A stretch of DNA of 64,000 nt from Azorinus chamasolen (GCA_963576725.1 OY755241.1:52517955-52581954); one strand, 5' to 3'. Positions 39,911 to 51,524 are shown, counted from the stretch's first letter. The notes: a model not told the origin generated them from the sequence alone. Numbers and translations are program-made.

Positions 39911-40492
39911 TTAAAAATACTGTCTGCTCAAATTTGGACCTGGTGCCAATGTGACTATTTCCCATTCGGAAACTACAGACCAAGTGTCAAACTGTTACTT
40001 GTCATACCATTTGGATCCAAACTTTTTGCAAATGCCAGTCAGGTTTAATAAAGGGTTTAATTCAGATACATAGTACACACAGGCATATTTGAAAGTCCAA
40101 ATCGGTTCAAACAATTTAACAATAAGTAACCTTCAATTTCTTCGCCAGTCTGATATTTTTTATAAAAGATTCCTCACATTACTACCAATGGCATTTTGGT
40201 TTAAGTTTTAAACCTTACACTCTCTTCTCCACATTTCAGGATGTACATACTGCCCATGACATTTTGGTTTATGTTTTAACCCTAACTCTTTCATGCAAAA
40301 ACTTTTGAGGACAGTATTTACTCGTTTTATGGACTAATTGCAACTCTTACAATCTTTCCCTTTTGTACTGTACGTATACTCTCCCTTACACCGTAAAAAT
40401 ATCGCTCTTTTGGAAATCAATCCTATTCTTATTTTCAATTTTATTCTTATTTTATTCTTATTAATTCAACACAAAGCCAAGTGAAAATACAG
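39911..40492. other. Gene-free AT-rich stretch
   Basis: A decayed family G copy near 39985-40035; otherwise low-complexity TTTATTCTTATT. Confidence 0.35.
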
Positions 40493-40494
40493 TA

Positions 40495-40698
40495 CAGTAA
40501 AACCTCTCTATAACTGCCACTAAAGTGTGTTAATTAGTTGGTATTTAGGGTAGGTGGCTGCATAAAGCAAGTTGAAAGTAAAACAGAACGCTCCTATAGG
40601 AGCGTTCTGTTTTACTTACACCTTGCTTTAAGCAGCCACCTGTCTTTAACACAAAATACTTGATGTAAATTAGTGGCCGTTATAGAGAGGCTTTACTG
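40495..40698. mobile_element. Pogo-like MITE, family C (opposite orientation)
   Basis: CAGTAAAACCTCTCTATAAC and complement, TA both sides. Exact core at 40590-40603. Confidence 0.88.
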
Positions 40699-40769
40699 TA
40701 TTCACCCTTTTATAGTCACTGGGAAGCAACTGTTACAATTTTTAGTTTTAGTACAGTACTTACCATGAC

Positions 40770-40971
40770 CTTTCAACCCTGAATTATCAGTGGAAGAGCC
40801 CATCAGTGAGTTCCTTCAGTAGGAAAGGCTTAAATGGGCTGCAGGCTTTTGAATGACAAACAGTGCAGACCCTGATGAGAGGGCTCCTCTAGGAGCCCTC
40901 TGATCTGGGTGTACACTGTTTTCAAGTGGCAGTACTGTCAGTGCATGCATCTGCATAGTTGAAAGGATTAA
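40770..40971. mobile_element. TTAA-type hairpin element related to E
   Basis: TTTCAACCCTGAATTA left, AGTTGAAAGGATTAA right. Stem CAGTGCAGACCCTGATGAGA with GGGCTCCTCTAGGAGCCC. Confidence 0.6.
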
Positions 40972-41024
40972 CTAGATGTTTTTTATACTGGCATTAAGAA
41001 CAACAGAACTTCTTACTACTTCTT

Positions 41025-41172
41025 ACCATGACAGATAATACAGAACCAGTTCTGTTGTTTCGTAAATAAAACAGAGCAGACCCTCATCAGATGGCTCCTA
41101 AAGAAACTGTCTGATCTAGGTATACTCTGTTTGCAAATGCATTAAAGGTACATCTATGAGGTGAAGGATTCA
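41025..41172 (+). mobile_element. Family A element (partial)
   Basis: AGAGCAGACCCTCATCAGAT, GGCTCCTAAAGAAACTGTCT, ACTCTGTTTGCAAATGC. Confidence 0.5.
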
Positions 41173-41590
41173 GTAAACCTCAAATTGAAAAGCAATGTGT
41201 AAGGGTCCTGGGTCATTCCAGACCCAATCCCTTTCAGCCCAGTTCATTTTGGCCTGGGTTGTTTCGGTCACCAATGTGGTCTGAAATGACTTGGGACTGA
41301 AACAACCCGACACCATGTAAAAGAGGTGTCATGGAATAACATTTTAAAAAATTCTGGTTCTGACAATTTTCAAACAGAAAAACAGCAAGGAATAGACTAT
41401 ATTTTCACAATTTTATTTCAATTTGTGTGATCATATCAGATACTCAGTTAATGTATAAAATGACAAAAAATGTGAAAGTAATCAAATAAATAAATACTTC
41501 ATGTAGAGACAATAAATAAACTGACAAAATTATTATACAGCTTATAGTATAGTAAATGGACGGATTTAGAAGCACATTTATAGACATAAA
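41173..41590. other. Gene-free stretch with one hairpin
   Basis: GGGTTGTTTCGGTC at about 41256 pairs with GACTGAAACAACCC at about 41296. The rest is AT-rich. Confidence 0.4.
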
Positions 41591-41762
41591 CAGAGCTACA
41601 GATAAACGTGCATACTAAAGTACTAAAATCGTTATTTCTCCACCAAACCCTATGTTGTGACCACAGCATTGGGTTTGGTGGAGAAATAACGATTTTACTC
41701 TCGAAAATGTTGTATTTTACTCTCGAAAATGGTGTAATTTACGCATCTTATCTGGACCTCTG
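41591..41762. mobile_element. Foldback element, family F (short loop)
   Basis: CAGAGCTACAGATAAACGTG left, ACGCATCTTATCTGGACCTC right. The arms meet at GTTGTGACCACAGC, so the CTCTTTAGAATC part is missing. ATTTTACTCTCGAAAATG is duplicated. Confidence 0.75.
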
Positions 41763-41845
41763 CATAAATGTATACAACACTCTACAGTAAAGTCTATTTT
41801 ATTGTCAATAGGAACACTGAACTCTTTACTTCATAGTAATGCCTT

Positions 41846-42095
41846 TTAACCACTTACTCCATGAATATTCATGTAAGAAATAATAAAATCGAGAATATTA
41901 ATTAGATCATTTTTTTTAAAAATGGCATTAACACATAATTTTTTTGCCAAAACAGAAACTGTAGAATCAGATGTATATTATTCCATAAGCAAACGGAGCA
42001 GACCCTGAAAAGACCGTTTCTACAGGAGTTGTCTGATCTGGGTCTACTCTGTTTGCAAATGCATAGAAAGGGGTATTTATGGAATAAAGGGTTAA
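41846..42095 (+). mobile_element. Family A element (gamma/alpha)
   Basis: TTAACCACTTACTCCATGAA to TGGAATAAAGGGTTAA. Stem AGACCGTTTCTACAGGAGTT. Confidence 0.75.
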
Positions 42096-42265
42096 TACCT
42101 TTCAAACAGAGATTCTGATCAGACACTCTGTTTGCTTATGTTACAGAATTGATTCTCTACTGTTTGCACTGGAAATAATTTCATTATTTAAATTTTCTTA
42201 ATATTGTAATTAAATTCTTATTCATAATGGTCATAGTTTTCAAAAATTCATTGAGTGAAGGGTTA
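42092..42265 (+). mobile_element. Family A element (hairpin mostly deleted)
   Basis: TTAATACCTTTCAAACAGAG, GATCAGACACTCTGTTTGCT, end AGTGAAGGGTTAA. Confidence 0.55.
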
Positions 42266-42325
42266 ACCATAAGCACGCTAAAGGGGAAACTATTGCAAAC
42301 AATATGGCTACAGATGGAACATGCA

Positions 42326-42565
42326 TTAACCCTTTCCCCCATGGATATTCATGTAAGAAATAATGACATCATGAATATTAATTAGATTAATGTGTTTTAA
42401 TAGCTCATTGACAAAGGAATTTTTGGCCAAGGCAGAAACTGTAGAATCATATCTATATTAAATCATAAGCAAACAAAGCAGACCCTGATTAGACGGCTCC
42501 TATAAGGAGCCTTCTGATCTGGGTCTACCCCGTTTGCGAAGGTGAAGAAAGGAGCTAGGGGTTAA
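42326..42565 (+). mobile_element. Family A element (gamma/alpha)
   Basis: TTAACCCTTTCCCCCATGGA to GAGCTAGGGGTTAA. Core GGCTCCTATAAGGAGCC. Confidence 0.75.
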
Positions 42566-42742
42566 CAGGCATTTTTATCAGGTAACAGTATATGTACACA
42601 GGATTATTTTGTACTGGTAGAAACTGTAGTCAGATCTATCTTAATTTCATAAGCAAACAGAGATGACTGATTAGGAGCCTTTAGGAGCCGTATGATCTGG
42701 GTCTACTCTGTTTGCAAAGGCATTTTTATCAAGTAAAGGGTT
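42566..42742 (+). mobile_element. Family A element (left end lost)
   Basis: GTAGAAACTGTAGTCAGATC, GAGCCTTTAGGAGCCGTATG, CAAGTAAAGGGTTA. Confidence 0.55.
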
Positions 42743-42812
42743 AGTGGTCAATACTGTATCAAAACCTTACCCACAGCATGTTGAGAGTATGTATACATGT
42801 GTCTTCAATTTC

Positions 42813-43047
42813 TTAACCCTTTACCTGATGAATATTCATGCAACAAATACTGACATCAAGTATATTTATTAGCTTAATTTTTTAAGACTGCATATGAATA
42901 TAAGAAATGCTTGGCTATGGCAGTAACTGTAGAATCAGATTTATTTAATTCCATAAACAAACAGAGCAGACCCAGATCAGATGGCTCCTATAGTAGCCGT
43001 CAGATCTGGGTCTACTTTGTTTGTGTCTCTATCAGGTAAAAGATTAA
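42813..43047 (+). mobile_element. Family A element (gamma/alpha)
   Basis: TTAACCCTTTACCTGATGAA to CAGGTAAAAGATTAA. Stem GATCAGATGGCTCCTATAGT. Confidence 0.7.
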
Positions 43048-43574
43048 TGCCATAAAGGTATTCTGCATAAAAGAAACAACATGAAATTCAGAATGATTAA
43101 TTACCATAAAATATTATGGCATACATTTATTACATAAAGTGATATCACAGAAAAGCAAGCGGTACGGATAGTGAAGAATATGACATGGGGGCAGCAAAAG
43201 GAAGAATGTGGGAGGTGAGGGGCGGTTGATTGAATGTAGACCTATGTACAAACCCTATGACTGTACAATTAGAACCAACTAAAAAAATGTTGGAAACAGA
43301 GATTTCTTTTTACTATGGTCAATTCTCATTGGATTGTCAAAACTGATCACCATTCAAATGGGATGGAGCAACTAACATACTGTATTAATTCTAATAAATT
43401 CCCCAAGGGTGTAACATAATGGGAGCTACTTGCATATTTGTACACAAGTGGTTCATCCGCTTCTTATTATGAACAATACCTATGGCAACATCAGCAAAGA
43501 ATGCATCATGGCATGGTACATACATAAATGGCCAGCAATCATACTTGAAACAAACTAATACAATTATAAATAAC
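43048..43574. other. Gene-free stretch
   Basis: No element or coding region recognised. Confidence 0.35.
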
Positions 43575-43980
43575 AGCTAGAAATGTGTCCATAGGACACT
43601 GATGCCCCCACTTCAGATGTTTTGTCACAGGAAGAAAGGGCAGTTTTTAAAGTTATTTTTTGCAAATATAATAGCCACAAACATGTGTGTAAAGTTTGGT
43701 GAGGATTGGATAAACACTTTCCAAGAAAGAGTGCGGCCAAGATATTTTAAAGTCATCTTTGCCAATAAAGGGCCGCAACTCCTAAACGACTGAAGCGATT
43801 TACATGGTTATCAAACTTGACCAAGATATAATAGCCACAAACATGTGTGCAAAGTATGTTGTGGATTGGACAAAAACTTTCCAAGAAAGAGGGCAGACAA
43901 ATTCTAGATGTGCATACAGACCGACGTACGTACGGAAAAGGGCAACCCTATATGCCACCACTATGTGGGGGCATAAAAAC
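43575..43980 (+). mobile_element. Pearl/Helentron-like element, family P3
   Basis: Left arm with ATGCCCCCAC and right end GTGGGGGCATAAAA are complementary. Two tandem units of about 170 bp share CACAAACATGTGTG(T/C)AAAGT and ACTTTCCAAGAAAGAG. An ACGTACGTACGG tract precedes the right arm. Confidence 0.65.
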
Positions 43981-44129
43981 ATATCACAATAGAACAGGAC
44001 TTTTCAATAAACCTATCTAGGTTCTTGAACCGTGTACATAAGTATGTTAAATGGTAACCCTTACTCTGCTGTGAGACAATAATGTCTGCTCTAATTTGGA
44101 TCTGCTGCAATTTCGACCTCGCCAATCTT

Positions 44130-44587
44130 TTAACACTTTAGTCCATAAATATGCCTTACTATGCACAGTAGAACCCCTCTAATACGACCACTTGATGAAT
44201 TAACATGTGTATTTATAAGCAGGTGGTAGCTTAATGCATGACAAAAGTAATGCAGAAAGCTCCTTGAGGAGCTTTCTGCATTACTTTTGTCATGCATTAA
44301 GCTACCACCTACATCTAGCACCCAGAATTATACCTCTTATGGGTGGTTGCATTAGCGGTGTTTTACTGCATTTGCAAACAGAGTAGACTCTGATCAGACG
44401 GCTCCAACAGGAGTCATCTGATCCTGGTCTGCTTTCTATGCTGAAGATATAGTATAAATATAATTGTACAGTTTTTGTCATGACCAAACCTTCCCGTGTC
44501 CATGCCCTACCATATAAATTAATTTTAATTAATATTCATGATATCATTGTTTCTTTATATATGAATATTCATGGAGAAAAGAGTTAA
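44130..44587 (+). mobile_element. Family A element split by a family D MITE
   Basis: TTAACACTTTAGTCCATAAA, then ATGCA|family D|CATTTGCAAACAGAGTAG, hairpin GACGGCTCCAACAGGAGTC, right end GGAGAAAAGAGTTAA. Confidence 0.7.
44166..44368. mobile_element. Pogo-like MITE, family D, nested, flanked by CA
   Basis: CAGTAGAACCCCTCTAATAC left, GCATTAGCGGTGTTTTACTG right. CA on both sides, where other copies have TA. Inner CAGAAAGCTCCTTGAGGAGC. Confidence 0.8.
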
Positions 44588-45156
44588 TAAACTATTAGCA
44601 AAGTGTCTAACAGCTTGGATCCTGATCTGATGCTGATTTCAAGCTGTTTGAAAATGCAAATAAGATCATGGTTAGCATTTGACCTTTATTTATGTATACT
44701 ATAAAGTAAATACATTACCATAAAACCATGTTTTCTCTAACAACAATGCCTTTGAATGTGGGAGACAAGAGTACTAACATTGTCAAACAGTGAAGACTAA
44801 AAGATCAAATAGCCTCCTAGATTGTCCTGATTAGGACCTGCCCTAAACCTTTTATACTGAATGGACTCTATAGTTAACCACTGATGACCCATTCCACTTT
44901 GAATTTTCAGCATTCAAATGCAGGATTGAAGTTATGCAAAAAGCTCTCCCAGGAGTTTTTTTCTGCATTAATTTCTTTCTGTATACAGCAGCTACCCTGA
45001 TTACCGTAAGTATTCAGACACCAAATGTTCCCTGTAAAGCTGAATAAGTCAATTAGGTACTAGTTTGATAACTATAAACTAGATTGACATAGTAGCAAAT
45101 GGTGAAGACCCTGTCAATCTACTTCTTCTTGAGCAGTTTGATCTGGGTTTTCACTA
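44588..45156. mobile_element. Stretch with a decayed D-like hairpin
   Basis: TGCAGGATTGAAGTTATGCA and GCTCTCCCAGGAG near 44920-44990 are a worn family D core. TAGCAAATGGTGAAGACCC at about 45090 is an E-like left arm whose partner lies beyond the family C copy at 45157-45360. Confidence 0.4.
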
Positions 45157-45360
45157 CAGTAAACCCTCTCTATAATGGCCACTAAATTGTGTTAATTAGT
45201 TGGTATTTAGGGCAGATGGTTGCTTAAAGCAAGGTGAAAGTAAAACAGAACGCTCCTATAGGAGCGTTCTGTTTTACTTTCACCTTACTTTAAGCAGTCA
45301 CTTGCCTTTAACACAAAATACTTGATGTAATTTAGTGGCCGTTATAGAGAGGTTTTACTG
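45157..45360. mobile_element. Pogo-like MITE, family C
   Basis: CAGTAAACCCTCTCTATAAT and complement, TA both sides. Exact core at 45252-45265. Interrupts an E-like hairpin. Confidence 0.88.
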
Positions 45361-45476
45361 TATTTGCAGAAGTTTGTCTGTCCAACCTCTTAGGTTGTAG
45401 GGTACCTGCTTTGATGACACTGGTTATTAAGTGGCCATTTTAGAGAGATTCAGCTGTATATCAAGATATCCTTAAA

Positions 45477-47342
45477 ACAAGAGTACCGCATACGGTACAT
45501 AATACGCCCACTTGCAAACTTTCTCTGATTCAACATGCCTTTTAAGTGTTGACATTTTCTAATCTGTGCTTCAGATCTTGATTTCCATATTAAGGTGATA
45601 CTATTTTTAAAAAAAATGAAGTGAATATCTTATTATAACTCTGTAAAGACAAACTGAATGAACATCAAAATAAACTCAGTTTCAAATTTTGTTGCTTAAA
45701 ACATTTGTGTTACGTTTCATTTATATTATTTTAATAGTTTTCCCAGAATACAACAGACAAACTAAAAGTTGACCGACAAACAGAGCAACGAACACACAAA
45801 GTTCAAGGACCATAACTTTAGAATAAAATGACATATCAAAACCCTGCAATATATGTGAAAATTCACATTGAGGTTTAACCATATAAAAAAATTTGAAGTA
45901 AATCTCATTTCAAATGAAAAAGTTATGGCCATCCTCATATTTGCATAGATTTGCATTATTTTTTTAAGTGCAAGGGCCATAACTCCGAAACAACAAATCA
46001 AATGATCCTCAGAATCGACTTAGCTTCAGGTCTTGATGCATTAAACATGTGTATGAAGTTTCATTAATATCTGTCAAATAGTTTTGCCAGAAAACAGCGG
46101 ACAAACTATATGCATATATTTGCATTATTTTTTAAGTAAAAGGGCCATAACTCCGAAACGACAAATCAAATAAATCTCAAAATCGACTCAGCATCAGATC
46201 TTGATGCGTTAAACATTTTTGTGAAGTTTCATTAATATCTCTCAAATAGTTTTCCCAGAAAACAGCGGACAAACTATTTGCATGTATTTGCATTATTTTT
46301 TAAGGACAAGGACCATAACTCTGAAACGAAAAATCAAATGATCCTCAGAATCAATTCAGTTTTAGATCTTGATGCATTAAATATTTTGTGAAGTTTCATT
46401 AATATCTCTCAAATAGTTTTCCCAGAAAACGGCGGACAAACTATTTGCATGTATTTGCATTATTTTTTAAATACAGGGGCCATAACTCCGAAACAACAAA
46501 TCAAATGAACCTTAGAATTGACTCGGCTTCAGATCTTGATGCATTAAACATTTGTGTGAAGTTTCATTAATATCTCTCAAATAGTTTTTCCAGAAAACAG
46601 CGGACAAGCTATTTGCACATTTTTTAAGGACAAGGGCCATAACTCTGAAATAAAAAATCAAATGAACCTCAGAATCAACTCAGCTTCAGATCTTGATGCA
46701 TTAAACATTTGTGTGAAGTTTCATTAATATCTCTCAAATAGTTCTTCCAGAAAACAGCGGACAAGCTATTTGCACATTTTTTAAGAACAAGGGCCATAAC
46801 TCTGAAATAAAAAATCAAATGAACCTCAGAATCAACTCAGCTTCAGATCTTGATGCATTAAACATTTGTGTGAAGTTTCATTAATATCTGTTTCATAGTT
46901 TTCCCAGAAAACAGCGGACAAACTTTTTGCATGTATTTGCACTATTTTTTAAGTAAAAGGTCCATAACTCCGAAACGACAAATCAAATGAACCTCAGAAT
47001 CATCTCAGCTTCAGATCTTGATGCATTAAACATTTGTGTGAAGTTTCATTAATATCTCTTAAATAGTTTTCCCAGAAAACAGCGGACAAACTATTTGCAT
47101 ATTTTTTAGGACAAGGGCCATAACTCTGAAATGAAAAATCAAATGAACCTCAGAATCAACTCAGCTTCAGATCTTGATGCATTAAACATTTGTGTGAAGT
47201 TTCATTAATATCTGTCAAATAGTTTTCCCAGAAAACAGCGGACAAACAAAATGTTGACGGACGAACGAACGAACGAACGAACGAACGGACGGACAGGGCC
47301 ACGACAATATACGACCACCTTTATTAGGTGGGCGTATAAAAA
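45477..47342 (+). mobile_element. Pearl/Helentron-like element, family P4, long copy
   Basis: Left arm ACAAGAGTACCGCATACGGT...TACGCCCAC. The core has about nine units of 155-168 bp (GGGCCATAACTC, AATCAAATGAACCTCAGAAT, CAGCTTCAGATCTTGATGCA, TTCCCAGAAAACAGCGGACA). Then an ACGA/ACGG microsatellite at 47257-47295. The right arm is GACCACCTTTATTAGGTGG then GCGTATAAA. Short complementary ends TACGCCCAC/GTGGGCGTA. No coding capacity. Lies just past the KIFAP3 3' end. Confidence 0.8.
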
Positions 47343-47557
47343 AATCAATCATCTATAACAAGACATCCTGCCAACATTTTAGCTTAACCAATCATCTTTA
47401 ACAGGAAGTCCCACCCACAAATCAGCTCAACCAATCACCTATAACAGGAAGTCCCACCCACATATCAGCTCAACCAATCACCTATAACAGGAAGTCCCAC
47501 CCACAAATCAGCCTAACAAATCATCTCTAACAAAAAACCCTGTACACAAATCAGCTA
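47343..47557 (-). repeat. Five tandem 43-bp units ending at the KIFAP3 stop codon
   Basis: Units start at 47343, 47386, 47429, 47472 and 47515, exactly 43 bp apart, with the plus-strand pattern AACCAATCACCTATAACAGG...CACAAATCAGCTC. The fifth unit ends at 47557, and its last three bases are the complement of the TAG stop. Confidence 0.9.
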
Positions 47558-47792
47558 TCTCATTCCTTGTCCATAACCGTATTCATATTCCTCTTCGCTT
47601 CCCATGGGTCCTGCGTATTGGTACTGCTGGGGGTAATGTTCATACTCATCCAGCATTATAGGTCGTCCATACTCGTCCACTGGCTGGCCGTATTCATCTA
47701 TTGGCTGACCATACTCGTCTGCTCCTGAACCATTCACGACAAAACCCATGTGAGATACTGGCCTGGCATAAGGCTCATACTCATTGCCATAG
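47555..47792 (-). CDS. KIFAP3: KIFAP3 last coding exon
   Basis: Minus-strand exon of 238 bp: one base completing Gly, 78 codons, TAG. The acceptor is GATTTTCAG above 47792. It encodes a low-complexity acidic, Tyr/Gly/Pro-rich tail with three DEYG(Q/R)P units, ending YGYGQGMR. Vertebrate KIFAP3 also ends in a Tyr/Gly/Pro-rich tail (…YYYGYGS in my recollection), so the position fits. The tandem DEYG block looks lineage-specific. Confidence 0.93.
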
Positions 47793-48235
47793 CTGAAAAT
47801 CAAGATAGATAGCAAATTATAATTTGGTGTCATAAGAAAAGGGAATACCCCAAAATTAACAAATATTACAGACATAGATCAGTTGCTGGATTGTAAAACA
47901 ATCTGATTGTAAAACAATACTGCACTGTTTGCAGAAACACAAAAATATCAAATCACATGCAAATTTCTTTATTTTGATTGGTTGAAACGTAGTCGCATGA
48001 TCTGCAATAAATTACATTATTGACTCTTGGGAGTAGCCTAAAGTATGTTTGGAATGGATACGAATGAATCTACATGCCAAATCGCATTGGAATAACAAAG
48101 TAATTACATCATTTCTAAACAGTTATAGTAGATAGCGAGAACTTCATTTAGTTCCAAAAACAGCAAAACAGGTGATTCTCCTTAACAAGGTAGCGACCAA
48201 TACCAAGTCGTCAACTTCAAATGGCTGTAAAGTGC
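47793..48235. other. KIFAP3 intron, no element seen
   Basis: AT-rich, with CAATCTGATTGTAAAACAAT duplicated in part at about 47905. Confidence 0.35.
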
Positions 48236-48480
48236 TTTAACAACCCCCTCCCCCCTTATGTAAACACCTTTTCATGCTTTTGAAATAATGATATCAACTT
48301 AAATTTTTAGATTATAATTTATTTTTTATTATGGAACACGAACTCAAGAAATGATGACTATGGCAGAAACTGTAGAATCATATTATAAATTAATATTTCA
48401 TAAGCAAACAGAGCAGACCCATATCAGACAGCTCCTGTATGAGCCGTCTGACCAGGGACTGCTCTTTTTTATGAAATTAT
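48236..48480 (+). mobile_element. Family A element (decayed)
   Basis: TTAACAACCCCCTCCCCCCT, GCAGAAACTGTAGAATCATA, stem CAGACAGCTCCTGTATGAGC. In the KIFAP3 intron. Confidence 0.55.
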
Positions 48481-48509
48481 ACAAGATCTGACTCCAGTTT
48501 GTACCAATA

Positions 48510-48990
48510 CCAAACAAGAAGGCCATGATGTCCCTATATTTCACCTACAAATTCTAGCCTTAGATAGGAATGAACTAGTCACAACCATCTCCAGAAAATG
48601 AAGATACGAGGGTCATAATGATAGTAGTTTTAATTTTTCAACTAAAATTAATTCAATTTCTTATGAAATGCATGGTACTAGTCACAATTAATTTTCAATA
48701 TGGTCACCAGAGGACTATTCCTACCAAATACCATTCAAATTAGACAACTGGTGTTGGAGAAGATTTTAAAGTTTTTGCTATACTCATTTAGCCCCACCCA
48801 TTGTGACCATGAAATTTCAGATAACAGCATAGTTTAAGCAATTTCAATATAGAGTCACCAGGGGACTATTCCTAACAAACACCATTCAAATTGGAATTTA
48901 CTTTGGAGAATAATATTTTTAATTTTTCTTAGGAAATTTAACCCCGCCCTGGCAAATATCCTTTTTTGCATATTAACTTGGTTTTAGTAA
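48510..48990 (+). mobile_element. Pearl/Helentron-like element, family P1-related
   Basis: Starts ACAAGAAGGCCATGATGTCC. Two diverged units share CACCAG(A/G)GGACTATTCCTA and CACCATTCAAATT. No right hairpin end. Confidence 0.5.
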
Positions 48991-49003
48991 TTTTGGTAGA
49001 GAG

Positions 49004-49257
49004 GTAACCCTTTCCTTCATATAAACTCCTTTTAGCGCACATGCAAGCAGAGTAGACCCAAATCTGACGGCTCTTATTGGAGCCGTCCGATCAGGGTCTG
49101 CTCTGTTTGCTAATGGAATTTGATAAGTCTATTCTTTACTTTCTAAAATGACTACAGTGTTCCATCTTCCGTATTTCATTATAACTATTTTGCCCATTTA
49201 TATTCAGTAGTTACATGTATTGAAATTGTAATAAACATAGAACAGGGAAAGGGTTAA
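49004..49257 (+). mobile_element. Family A element (alpha/beta)
   Basis: GTAACCCTTTCCTTCATATA to AACAGGGAAAGGGTTAA. Stem TGACGGCTCTTATTGGAGCC. Confidence 0.8.
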
Positions 49258-51301
49258 CCTTTTCCTGTTCCATATTTATTCTAAATTTCAATACCCACTG
49301 AATATTCAATGACAAAGTACATGTAGTTATAAAGACATATGGAAGGTTGATCATTGTAGCCATCTAACAAGAGGGTCGTCACGGGTGACAAATGCCCCCA
49401 AAGTGTTTGACACCGAAATGCATTTTGGTGGAAAAACAATACAATGTAATGCAGGTGTAACATGAAATTTTGATGCTGTTAAAAATGACACAGGAGTCAG
49501 TTCTTAACATTAGAAACAGAACCTTTGACGATTATGATAGCTAAGAAAAGAGCCAAGCGTCAAAACTTAGTTAAAAAGGACCCTAAGTCATTCTCAACGT
49601 TAAAAAGGACCCTGGGTTGATTGTCAACGTTTAAGGTATAGGAGATATGCTCTGGACAAGCTTTTTGTATCTGGTAAGATATAGGAGATATGCTCCGGAC
49701 TGTAAAATTGAGGTCAAAGGTCAAGGTCAAGGTCAGTGATCTGAAAATGGTACATGACTCTCCCCCATCCCAAGATGAACTCACAAACCAAATTTGGATT
49801 CCGTAGCTGGTAAGGTATAGGAGAAATGCTCCAGACAAGCTTTGTGTAAAATGTAGGTCAAAGGTCAAGGTCACAGTGACCTGAAAATGGTACGCGACAC
49901 TCCGCCATCCCAAGATAAACTCACACATTAAATTTGGAATCCATAGCTGGTAAGGTATAAGAGATATTCTCTGGACAACCTTTTTTGTAAAATCGAGGTC
50001 GAAGGTCAAGGTCAAGGTCACAGTGACCTGAAAATGGTACGCGACACTCCGCCATCTGAAGGTGATCTCACAAACCAAATTTGGAATCCGTATCTGGTAA
50101 GGTATAGGAGATATGCTCTGGACAAACTTTTTGTAAAATCGGTCAAGGTCAAGGTTAAGGTCATAGTGACCTGGAAATGGTACATGACATTCCGCCATCC
50201 CAAGATGAACTCACACACCAAATTTGGAATCTGTAGCTGGTAAGGTAAAGGAGATATGCTCCGGACAAGCTTTTTGTAAAATCGGTCAAAGGTCATGGTC
50301 AAGGTCACAGTGATCTGAAAATGGTATGCGACACTCCTCCATCCAAAGATGAACTCACACACCAAATTTGGAATCCTTAGCTGGTAAGGAATAGGAGATA
50401 TACTCCGGACAAGCTTTTTGTAGCTGGTAAGGTATAAGCGGTTTTTAAAATCGAGGTCAAAGGTCAAGGTCAAGGTCACAGTGACCTGGAAATGGTACGC
50501 GACACTCCGCCATCCCAAGATGAACTCACACACCAAATTTGGAATCTGTAGCTGGTAAGGTAAAGGAGATATGCTCCGGACAAGCTTTTTGTAAAATCGG
50601 TCAAAGGTCATGGTCAAGGTCACAGTGATCTGAAAATGGTACGCGACACTCCTCCATCCCAAGATGAACTAACACACCAAATTTGGAATCCTTAGCTGGT
50701 AAGGTATAGGAGATATACTCCGGACAAGCTTTTTGTAGCTGGTAAGGCATAAGCTTTTTTTAAAATCGAGGTCAAAGGTCAAGGTCAAGGTCACAGTGAC
50801 CTGGAAATGGTACGCGACACTCCGCCATCCTAAGATGAACTCACACACCAAATTTGGAATCTGTAGCTGGTAAGGTAAAGGAGATATGCTCCGGACAAGC
50901 TTTTTGTAAAATCAAGGTCAAAGGTCAAGGTCAAGGTCACAGTGACATGAAAATGATACACAACACTCCCCCATCCCAATATGAACTCACACACCAAATT
51001 TGGTATCCGTAGCTTATGTGACAAAGGAAATATACTCCGGACAAAAGGTACACACACCCACACACCCACCCACCCACACACCCACCCACCCACACACACA
51101 CACACACCCACCCACACACGCACGGTGCGATCACTATATGCCGCCAAAGCCTAGCTTTGGGGGCATAAAAAGTAAAGACAGATCTTTCAAATTCCATTAC
51201 CAAACAAGGCAGACCCTGCTCAGACGGCTTCTATAGTCTGATCTGGGTCTACTCTGTTTGCAAATGTCTGAAAACAGGTTATATATGAAGGAAAGGGTTA
51301 A
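49254..51301 (+). mobile_element. Family A element (beta/alpha) split by a large pearl-like insertion
   Basis: TTAACCTTTTCCTGTTCCAT ... GTAGCCATCTAAC | insertion 49367-51170 | AGTAAAGACAGATCTTTCAA ... hairpin CAGACGGCTTCTATAGTCTG ... GGAAAGGGTTAA. It shares its first TTAA with the preceding element, so two copies sit head to tail. Confidence 0.75.
49367..51170 (+). mobile_element. Pearl/Helentron-like element, family P5, nested
   Basis: Left ACAAGAGGGTCGTCACGGGT with ATGCCCCCAAAG; right CTTTGGGGGCATAAAA, complementary. The core has about ten units of 120-190 bp built on GGTCAAGGTCACAGTGACCT, GAAAATGGTACGCGACACTC, CCAAATTTGGAATCCGTAGC and GGAGATATGCTCCGGACAAG. Then a CACACCC microsatellite at 51050-51115. 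Long frames on the minus strand across it are repeat translations. Confidence 0.78.
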
Positions 51302-51331
51302 ACTACCATTGGTATTGAAGTCTAGAATACA

Positions 51332-51524
51332 GAGCTACAGATAATGGTGTGTACCCAAATACTAAAATTGTCATTTCTCCATCAAACCCTATACTGTGAT
51401 CACTCTTTAGAATCGTCTCTTCGAGACATTTCTAATGAGTGATCACAGTATAGGGTTTGGAGGAGAAATAAAGGAGTTATTCTTGAAAATGTTTGAATTT
51501 ACGGATCTTATCTCGACCTCTAAG
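51332..51524. mobile_element. Foldback element, family F
   Basis: CAGAGCTACAGATAATGGTG left, GATCTTATCTCGACCTC right. Hairpin AGAATCGTCTCTTCGAGACA. Confidence 0.75.

Noticed and set aside
49560..51203. Long minus-strand open frames of 105-214 aa
   Set aside because: They are translations of the tandem core of the P5 element; the same peptides recur every 120-190 bp and the frame is open by repeat structure, not selection.
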